Of a stretch of 6,817 bases of DNA, positions 1 to 5,197 are shown piece by piece. The stretch lies in contig JADFLK010000119.1 in NCBI GenBank assembly GCA_022564455.1, positions 1 through 6,817 of the forward strand, in the 5' to 3' direction. The DNA is from Bacteroidota bacterium (GTDB lineage: Bacteria > Bacteroidota > Rhodothermia > Rhodothermales > Rubricoccaceae). Position 1 is the stretch's first letter. Each line of letters opens with the position of its first letter. The translations under genes were made by a program, and so were the position numbers. Under the pieces are notes generated by a model. It had not been told where the DNA came from, did not search any database, and saw only the letters and a program-made list of their open reading frames with translations.

Positions 1-165
1 GTCGAAGGGGGACGCACAAACCTCGACTACCTGTTGTATACCGATGACGATGTTCCGCCGATCATCTCCGCGCGAGATCGGGAGGTGGCCAACACCATCA
101 TTCAATGGCTAGGCTCGCCCGTAGGCCGCCAGTTCGTCGACGATGTCATGAAGAAGGCACGATGA
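1..165 (+). CDS. Hypothetical protein, C-terminal 54 residues only
   Basis: Frame 1 is open from the first base to a TGA at 163-165, so this is the tail of a gene that starts outside the window. The visible residues begin VEGGRTNLDYLL and end FVDDVMKKAR. The segment is mixed and soluble-looking, with an acidic TDDDV stretch, no membrane segment and no motif I can assign to a family. Its stop shares four bases (ATGA, 162-165) with the next start codon, an arrangement that usually means translational coupling and is common in compact phage, plasmid or accessory operons. Nothing in it resembles the outer-membrane genes further right, which matters for judging the junction near 300-340. The reading frame is well supported; the function is unknown. 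Confidence 0.6.
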   Translation, partial: VEGGRTNLDYLLYTDDDVPPIISARDREVANTIIQWLGSPVGRQFVDDVMKKAR

Positions 166-335
166 GTAACTGGGGAACCGTCAAAGGGGGCTGCCCCCTG
201 TGTGGTGCTGATGCAAAGTGGTATGACTACGGCGGCGACTGCCGAGGGAACCCTCCTTCTTCGGGCGTAAATTGCGTCGAGGGCTGTTACTGGTCAGATG
301 AGCAAGACACTGCCTTCTGGCTCGATCTCGGGGCC
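162..335 (+). other. Cysteine-rich zinc-ribbon-like N-terminal segment, foreign to the receptor
   Basis: This is the first part of the 162-2654 frame. It has CPLC (C11 and C14), then C27, C38 and C42, with tryptophans and glycines between. The spacing suggests a small metal-binding ribbon or knuckle. It has no hydrophobic N-terminal stretch. It follows the upstream gene by a four-base overlap and so probably began as a separate small cytoplasmic protein of that upstream operon. The right boundary is approximate: receptor-like sequence is clear from NAFRQVEV (about 333 onward), and the junction lies somewhere in about 300-340. I do not recognise the family. Zinc binding is inferred only from cysteine spacing. 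Confidence 0.5.
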
Positions 336-2654
336 AATGCATTCAGACAGGTTGAAGTGACAACCGGCGGCGTGGGAGCCGACATCGGCGATGCGACCTC
401 GGGCGTCATCCAGGTCACCACCCGCGACGGCACCGACGACTTCCACGGCTCGTTTTCCCACAAGCGCGACGCCCTCGGCTTCAACAGCGACTGGAGGAGC
501 ACCTGGAACGAAGAGGTGTACGAGGGCACCTTCTCCGGCCCCATCCTGCCGGGCAGCCTTCGCTTCTTCCTTAGTGGGCAAGTTCGGTTTTCGGATGACT
601 TCACCCGCTTCACGTCCACGCCGGAGCAAGTGCGCACGTCGCTTTTCGAGAGCACCTTCTGGATGCCGAGCACCAACAACCGCTGGAGCGGACTCGGCAA
701 GTTGACGTGGCTGCCAAGGCCGGGCCTCAAGCTCCAGGCGAGCTACCAGCGCTCGCTGAACATCAGCCAGAACACGCGGATGCTACAGGTGACAGGCAAC
801 GACGACGTGGTGCGGCCGGGCTACCAGTATGCGTTCTCCCTCCAGCCCGACAACGCCAACACGTACGCGCACGACAACAACATCGCGTACCTCAGATGGA
901 CGCAGGTGCTGAACAACCAGTCGTTCTACGAAGTGCAACTGAGCCGCCTCTTCACGCGCCTCCGCGCCGACGCCAACGGCCGCGATTGGAGGCCGGACAA
1001 CGTAGATGCCGAGCTCGACCCCGAGAGCATTATCGAGTATCCGGGGTCGCTTTTTGTGGATGCCGACGGCAACCCCATCAACCCGGACGTGCTCTTCGTA
1101 CTGCCGGGGCCGGGCCTCTTCAATAACGGTGGCATTGCCACACGCTGGCACGATCACTTTGCCGAGGAAATGGTGCTGAAGGGCTTCTACACTCGGTTTA
1201 CAGAGAACCGCGGCTACGAAGTGACAGCCGGGTTCGACGTGAAGCTCAACGACTACCAGTGGATCGACATTATTCGGCCGTGGATCGGCGCGCCAATTAT
1301 TACGGCGGAGGGCGATACCACGCAGACGAACCGGTTGGGCGAGGCCAGCGACGTGTGGCGCGTGAAGCCACGCCGCGCGGCCTTCTACGTCCAGAACCAG
1401 TTTCGCTACCGGGGCCTCATCGCCAACCTCGGCCTCCGCACGGAGTTCTGGGCGCCCGGCAGCTACGTGGACGGCCTCGTAGCCGACAGCTCGTTCACGA
1501 TCCCGGAAGTCATCCGCGAGGCCTACCTGAACGAATCATTTGGCTTGCTGGGATTGCGGTGGAAGGCGCGAATCCTGCCCAAGGTGCGGGTCTCGTTTCC
1601 CATCCGCGAGAACCAGGTGCTCTTTTTCAATTACGGGCACTCGAGCCGCCTACCGCACCCGACGTTCCTCTACACCAACCTCGATCCATTCTACCAGGAC
1701 CGGTCGTTCTTCGGCGACCTCGGCAACCCGAACCTCAACCCCGAGGTGGACATCAGTTACGAGTTGGGCTTCCGCAACCAGATCACCTCTGACGACGCGT
1801 TCTCGGTGACGGCGTTCTGGCGCGACAAGTACGATTTCATCACCGTGGCCAGCGTTGCGGTGGAAGACGCCACCGGTCGTGAAACCAACCGTGCGCTGCG
1901 CATAAACGGCGATTTCGCCCGCGTGCGTGGTATCGAAGTGAGCTACATAAAGCGCATAGGAGCCTGGTTTCGGGGGAACATCAACGCGAGCTACTCGCGG
2001 GCTACCGGGCTTTCCTCGACGAACAACGAGGCGCTCCAGCAGCTCATTCAGGACGGCAACATCGACAACACGTTCGAGACGCCGCTGGCCTGGGACCGCC
2101 CACTCGATATCAAGGCGTCCACGGTCTTCACGTACGACCGGCCCCGATCCCTTTTTGGCGTTCCAGGTCTGAACAGGTTTCGTCTCTATCTGGCGTCCAC
2201 GTTCCGTAGTGGCCAGCGTTATACGCCTGTCGATTTTGTAGACAACGAGGTAAACCCGTTTACCGGCGAGCGCGATTGGCGGCCCATCTACACGACGGTT
2301 AGCGACCGCGAGCGCCGCTTCTCGGAAGTCGGCAAACCCTGGTGGTGGTTCGATCTGACCCTCCAGCGCTCGATTGCCTTGGCCGGGCAGGATCTCAACC
2401 TGACGCTGGAAGTGACCAACCTCTTCAACCAGCAAAACAGCGTGCTCATCAACGCGGTCACCGGCACAGCCTACCCCGACGTTGAGCCGGGCACCGATTT
2501 CACCACCTTCCGTGGCAACCCGGATTACGACGTGCCTTCGTCGCTTCGCGATCTTCGCTACGAAGACCCTGGTTCATCCGGCCTTCCTCCCCTCAACCCC
2601 GCCCGTTTCCTCCCGCAGCGCCACATTGTATTAGGGCTCGCCTTCGAATTCTGA
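162..2654 (+). CDS. TonB-dependent receptor barrel with a replaced N-terminus (chimeric or broken gene)
   Basis: This single open frame of 830 codons starts at the ATG of the ATGA overlap. A further in-frame ATG at 105 would add a basic stretch that lies inside the preceding gene, so 162 is preferred. Residues about 60-90 match the end of a TonB plug domain (NAFRQVEVTTGGVGADIGD followed by a GVIQVTTR strand). Residues about 95-830 are an outer-membrane barrel of alternating aromatic strands. They include the usual late-barrel motif GNPNLNPE (about 521-528), a TNLFNQQNSV segment near 750-760, and a final strand ending in FEF, the aromatic terminus recognised by the BAM machinery. In this family the intact protein also has a signal peptide, often a carboxypeptidase-regulatory-like domain, a TonB box and the first part of the plug. 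All are missing, replaced by about 55 cysteine-rich residues. As drawn, the product would stay in the cytoplasm and could not work as a receptor. Barrel identity is secure. Whether this is a true gene fusion, a pseudogene or an assembly chimera is open. Confidence 0.85.
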   Translation: MSNWGTVKGGCPLCGADAKWYDYGGDCRGNPPSSGVNCVEGCYWSDEQDTAFWLDLGANAFRQVEVTTGGVGADIGDATSGVIQVTTRDGTDDFHGSFSHKRDALGFNSDWRSTWNEEVYEGTFSGPILPGSLRFFLSGQVRFSDDFTRFTSTPEQVRTSLFESTFWMPSTNNRWSGLGKLTWLPRPGLKLQASYQRSLNISQNTRMLQVTGNDDVVRPGYQYAFSLQPDNANTYAHDNNIAYLRWTQVLNNQSFYEVQLSRLFTRLRADANGRDWRPDNVDAELDPESIIEYPGSLFVDADGNPINPDVLFVLPGPGLFNNGGIATRWHDHFAEEMVLKGFYTRFTENRGYEVTAGFDVKLNDYQWIDIIRPWIGAPIITAEGDTTQTNRLGEASDVWRVKPRRAAFYVQNQFRYRGLIANLGLRTEFWAPGSYVDGLVADSSFTIPEVIREAYLNESFGLLGLRWKARILPKVRVSFPIRENQVLFFNYGHSSRLPHPTFLYTNLDPFYQDRSFFGDLGNPNLNPEVDISYELGFRNQITSDDAFSVTAFWRDKYDFITVASVAVEDATGRETNRALRINGDFARVRGIEVSYIKRIGAWFRGNINASYSRATGLSSTNNEALQQLIQDGNIDNTFETPLAWDRPLDIKASTVFTYDRPRSLFGVPGLNRFRLYLASTFRSGQRYTPVDFVDNEVNPFTGERDWRPIYTTVSDRERRFSEVGKPWWWFDLTLQRSIALAGQDLNLTLEVTNLFNQQNSVLINAVTGTAYPDVEPGTDFTTFRGNPDYDVPSSLRDLRYEDPGSSGLPPLNPARFLPQRHIVLGLAFEF

Positions 2655-2663
2655 TTGTGTATG

Positions 2664-2745
2664 TATTGCGTAATGCGTATTGCGTAAAGACTGTTGACCA
2701 ACCAAATTCGCAATACGAAATACGCAATACGAAATACGCATTATG
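2664..2745 (+). repeat. 14-nt-period repeats in inverted orientation, forming a hairpin over the next start codon
   Basis: The spacer between the receptor and the PorV-like gene is nearly all repeat. On the right, cgcaatacgaaata occurs twice in exact tandem (2709-2722 and 2723-2736), followed by a partial cgca. On the left, tattgcgtaa occurs twice with the same 14-nt period (2664-2673 and 2678-2687) in the opposite orientation. Bases 2671-2686 pair with 2728-2743 at 15 of 16 positions, with one G-A mismatch at 2682/2732. The stem can extend by a G-U pair and a C-G pair through 2669/2745, so the whole ATG at 2743-2745 lies in it. An alternative 11-bp perfect pairing is 2676-2686 with 2721-2731. 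Repeats of this CGCAATACG type are, from memory, dispersed through intergenic DNA of several environmental bacterial genomes. Only the one locus is visible here. Confidence 0.8.
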
Positions 2746-3747
2746 ACGATGTTCTTCCGAACTACAGCCGTCCTCCTCGCGCTTGTCGCCGCACTCCCGG
2801 TAAGCGCCCAAATCCTTCCGTCTTTCGGCGGGGATCGCGCGGGGACGTCTGCCTTCCAGTTCCTGAAGATCCCCGTGGATCCGCGAGGAGCGGCGCTTGG
2901 GGAGACCGCTGTCTCGAACGCCAATGATGCCAGTGCGCTATTCTGGAATCCGGCGCTGGCAGCGCAGGGAGGCCGGACGGAAGTAGGCCTGGCCAGCGCG
3001 ATGTACTTCGCAGATGTCGCCCTGCACTATGCGGCGGGCTACACGCGCGTTGGCCCGATTACGCTGGGTGTGAGTATCCAGGCACTGGATTCGGGTGAGA
3101 TGCCCGTGACCACGGAGTTCAGCGGCCCCGAAGGCACCGGCGAGACGTTCCGCCTGGTTGATCTGGCGGTGGGCCTCACGGTTTCGCAGGCGCTTACCGA
3201 CCTATTTTCCTACGGCGTTACGGCCAAGTATGTCCGTGAAAGCGTAGCAGGCGTCTCAACGAAAACAGGCCTCCTCGATCTGGGCGTGTTCTACAAGATT
3301 GGCGATACCGGCGTGCAACTTGGCGTGGCGATCCGCAACTTCGGCTTCGAGACCACGCCGGGCGGCTCAATCAGCCGGACGACACTTGATGGCCAGACGA
3401 TCGTAACCGTCTTTGACGGCGCCGAGCCACCGACAACATTCATGCTCGGTGCCAGCTATCGCCCGTTTGCATCAACGGGGCAGCACGATCTGGTGCTCTC
3501 GGGCCAGCTCACCAATCCGAACGACAATGCCGAGCGCTACAACGTGGGGGCCGAGTACACGTGGAACAACCTGCTTTCGCTACGCGCCGGCTACCGGTTT
3601 GGGGTAGACGAGGCCACCCTGCCGTCCGTCGGCGCCGGGTTGCTCGTACCGGGAATAGGGCCTGGCTTGCGCATCGACTACGGGTTCACGAACCTAGAAC
3701 GGTTGGGCTCGGTTCATCGTGTCGGCATCAACCTTCGACTTGAATAG
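2743..3747 (+). CDS. PorV/PorQ-family outer-membrane beta-barrel protein
   Basis: The product is 334 residues with a signal peptide at about 1-22 (hydrophobic LLALVAAL, cleavage after VSA before Q23). The mature start has the family hallmark at residues 34-71: GTSAFQFLKIPVDPRGAALG, then a DASALFWNPA motif. The rest is glycine- and aromatic-rich alternating strands, as in a FadL-like 14-strand barrel, ending in GINLRLE. Known members: PorV is the outer-membrane shuttle that takes T9SS substrates from the translocon to the PorU sortase, and PorQ is its relative. Many genomes of this group carry several paralogues beside cargo genes. Here it sits between a TonB receptor barrel and, two genes on, a T9SS cargo, so a locus-specific export role is plausible but inferred. 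No Shine-Dalgarno is visible, which is normal for Bacteroidota. The start at 2743 lies in a predicted stem; a second in-frame ATG at 2749 is just outside it and would still give a good signal peptide. Confidence 0.9.
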   Translation: MTMFFRTTAVLLALVAALPVSAQILPSFGGDRAGTSAFQFLKIPVDPRGAALGETAVSNANDASALFWNPALAAQGGRTEVGLASAMYFADVALHYAAGYTRVGPITLGVSIQALDSGEMPVTTEFSGPEGTGETFRLVDLAVGLTVSQALTDLFSYGVTAKYVRESVAGVSTKTGLLDLGVFYKIGDTGVQLGVAIRNFGFETTPGGSISRTTLDGQTIVTVFDGAEPPTTFMLGASYRPFASTGQHDLVLSGQLTNPNDNAERYNVGAEYTWNNLLSLRAGYRFGVDEATLPSVGAGLLVPGIGPGLRIDYGFTNLERLGSVHRVGINLRLE

Positions 3748-3793
3748 AGCTAGATAAGCAGGAAGCAATTTAGTCAGAATAGCACGAATCTGA
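3748..3793 (+). other. Short spacer with no recognisable signal
   Basis: These 46 bases between the PorV-like gene and the lipoprotein gene are AT-richer than their surroundings. I see no hairpin with a T-run, no convincing Bacteroidota-type promoter and no ribosome binding site at a useful distance; an AGGA lies roughly 20 bases from the ATG. The short gap without a terminator is consistent with co-transcription of the two genes. Confidence 0.4.
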
Positions 3794-5107
3794 ATGCACA
3801 TCTCAAAACCGATTCCTACTGCCTACTGCCTACTGGCTTTCTGCCTATTGGCCTCCGGCTGCGATGCCATACTCGGCTCCAAGGATAATGGCACCACGGA
3901 CGAGATTTTCGACGAAGGCCGGATAGACCCGACGCTGGTTGATGAGGTCGGTTACGTCCCGCTGAACCCGTTTTATAGTCTGAGTACGCTGGGCGGCTTT
4001 GATGCGCCCACCGACGTGTACGTCGGCTATGATGAACTGATTTACGTTGCGGACAGGCAGGGCCTCCATGTACTCGACCTCGCAGGCCGCCCGCAAGCCT
4101 ACCTCGGCGATTTGGGTTGGCCGAATGGGGACACGCAGCCGCTGCGAGACATCCAGGCGATCATTCAGGACCGATTGCTTCAACTGTACGTGGCTGCACG
4201 CCGCGATACGGTGATTGACGGCCGCACGTGGGACCTGCCCGTCGTCTACCGAATCAGTGGACTGACCTCCGGCACGCCGACGTTGGAGGACATCATCTGG
4301 CATCCTTTCGACGACAAGTCCCGGTCTTCGAACCAGTTCAGGAATCCGCGCGAGTTCGGAGAAAGCGGGTTTTCTGACGAAGATGCGGCGTTTACGGGCG
4401 TAGCCGTTCTCGCGAGCAACCAGATCTATGTCACGCGCAGCGGTCCTCTCAACGTGCGCGATGACGGCCTCCCGACGATCGTTGCTCCGTTCAACGGTGT
4501 GCTGGTGTTCACGACAGAGGGCGTGAACAACACGTTTATCAGTACGCTGAGCCCCAACCAGGCCAGCCTCCTGAGCGCTATTTATCCGTCGGCGGTGGCG
4601 ACATTCATCGGGCCGCCACAGCGCACCTCGCCTGACCAGACGGAGGATTTCTTTATTGCACAGGCACCCCCGAACGAATCGCTCCGCTACAACGTCCTCT
4701 CTGTCCGCGTAGTAGAAACGACCAACGGAACCGTGTACCGGGTGGACACCGAGCGACTCGGAGCATCCACCAATCCAGAGAACGGGGATGGCTTCCTCTA
4801 CGGCGATTTCCGTTTTGAGCAGCCCGCCGGCCTCGCTATTGCCGCCGACGAAACCGGGTATTTGTTTGTGGTGGACGCCGCCAAGGACAGCCTGCTCATC
4901 TTCAACAGAAACGGCGTTGAAGGTGTGGCTGCTCCGCCGGGAGCAGGCAGTCTGCGGCCGGTCAAGGTGTCGTTTGGGGGTTTGGGGAGTGGGCCGCTCC
5001 AATTCCGTGACCCTTCGGGCGTAGCCTACTTCGAGCGCACCGTCTACGTGGCCGATACGGGCAACAACCGCATCGCGCGATACCGGCTGAACACGGATTT
5101 CGAGTAG
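3794..5107 (+). CDS. Outer-membrane/surface lipoprotein with NHL-type beta-propeller
   Basis: The product is 437 residues. A short lipoprotein signal peptide ends in the lipobox LASGC, giving lipidation at C23 by signal peptidase II. A polar linker follows (about 24-65). NHL/six-bladed-propeller blades come next. The first is residues 67-99 (DAPTDVYV, then IYVADRQGLHVLDLAGR). A degenerate middle part has AVLASNQIYVTRSG. A clear late blade is 348-374 (AIAADETGYLFVVDAAKDS). The terminal blade is about 405-431, closing with VADTGNNRIARYR, the classic NHL signature. Such propellers usually bind proteins, peptides or carbohydrate; no catalytic residues are evident. The gene follows the PorV-like gene by 46 bases and precedes a T9SS cargo by 90, so a surface-binding partner in one module is a reasonable inference. 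The hydrophobic core of the signal peptide is encoded by a heptanucleotide repeat (3815-3850). Confidence 0.85.
   Translation: MHISKPIPTAYCLLAFCLLASGCDAILGSKDNGTTDEIFDEGRIDPTLVDEVGYVPLNPFYSLSTLGGFDAPTDVYVGYDELIYVADRQGLHVLDLAGRPQAYLGDLGWPNGDTQPLRDIQAIIQDRLLQLYVAARRDTVIDGRTWDLPVVYRISGLTSGTPTLEDIIWHPFDDKSRSSNQFRNPREFGESGFSDEDAAFTGVAVLASNQIYVTRSGPLNVRDDGLPTIVAPFNGVLVFTTEGVNNTFISTLSPNQASLLSAIYPSAVATFIGPPQRTSPDQTEDFFIAQAPPNESLRYNVLSVRVVETTNGTVYRVDTERLGASTNPENGDGFLYGDFRFEQPAGLAIAADETGYLFVVDAAKDSLLIFNRNGVEGVAAPPGAGSLRPVKVSFGGLGSGPLQFRDPSGVAYFERTVYVADTGNNRIARYRLNTDFE
3815..3850 (+). repeat. Heptanucleotide tandem repeat (CTACTGC) inside the signal-peptide coding sequence
   Basis: The units ctactgc (3816-3822), ctactgc (3823-3829) and ctactgg (3830-3836) are exact or one base off. 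Two degenerate units (ctttctg, cctattg) continue to 3850. They encode residues 8-19 of the lipoprotein, the hydrophobic core of its signal peptide (PTAYCLLAFCLL). Because seven is not a multiple of three, a pure repeat of this unit reads as the same hydrophobic heptapeptide LLPTAYC in all three frames of this strand and has no stop there. Confidence 0.75.
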
Positions 5108-5125
5108 GGGCAATTCTTTGCCCTT
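5106..5125 (+). terminator. Possible stem-loop after the lipoprotein gene
   Basis: GGGCAA (5108-5113) and TTGCCC (5118-5123) form a perfect 6-bp stem with a TTCT loop. It extends by a G-U and an A-T pair into the stop codon at 5105-5107. Only two T residues follow before GCTGC, so it is not a standard intrinsic terminator. It could be an mRNA-stabilising or attenuating hairpin. A separate 7-bp inverted repeat (AGGGGTG 5134-5140 with CACCCCT 5178-5184) occupies the rest of the spacer and is probably chance. Confidence 0.3.
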
Positions 5126-5197
5126 GCTGCGTAAGGGGTGGATGCCGAAGTTAGGGTGTTGGCCCTTGTTTACCTCTCACCCCTGGTCATCGTGCGT

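Noticed and set aside
105..161. Upstream in-frame ATG that would add 19 basic residues to the receptor fusion
   Set aside because: It lies wholly inside the preceding gene's coding sequence and the added stretch is arginine-rich, typical of an out-of-frame shadow. The ATGA overlap start at 162 is more natural.
187..199. GGGGG-CTG-CCCCC short palindrome within the cysteine-rich segment
   Set aside because: A 5-6 bp stem with a 3-base loop and no T-run, inside coding sequence. Gly-Gly-Cys-Pro codons explain it.
309..322. Thirteen of fourteen bases shared between the junction region (actgccttctggct) and the heptamer repeat at 3825-3838
   Set aside because: It could suggest recombination between repeat copies, but several 13/14 matches are expected by chance in a window this size, and no other repeat unit is visible near 309.
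1650..2435. Long minus-strand open frame of 261 codons
   Set aside because: It is opposite the receptor barrel, where aromatic- and glycine-rich GC-rich codons keep the antisense strand open. It has no domain and no start context.
2694..2699. TTGACC as a -35-like promoter box before the PorV-like gene
   Set aside because: There is no matching -10 at proper spacing, and the group uses a different promoter consensus (TAnnTTTG), which is absent here.
3845..5113. Long minus-strand open frame of 422 codons opposite the lipoprotein gene
   Set aside because: Composition is Arg/Val/His-rich without any motif, while the plus strand has a lipobox and NHL signatures. It is an antisense shadow.
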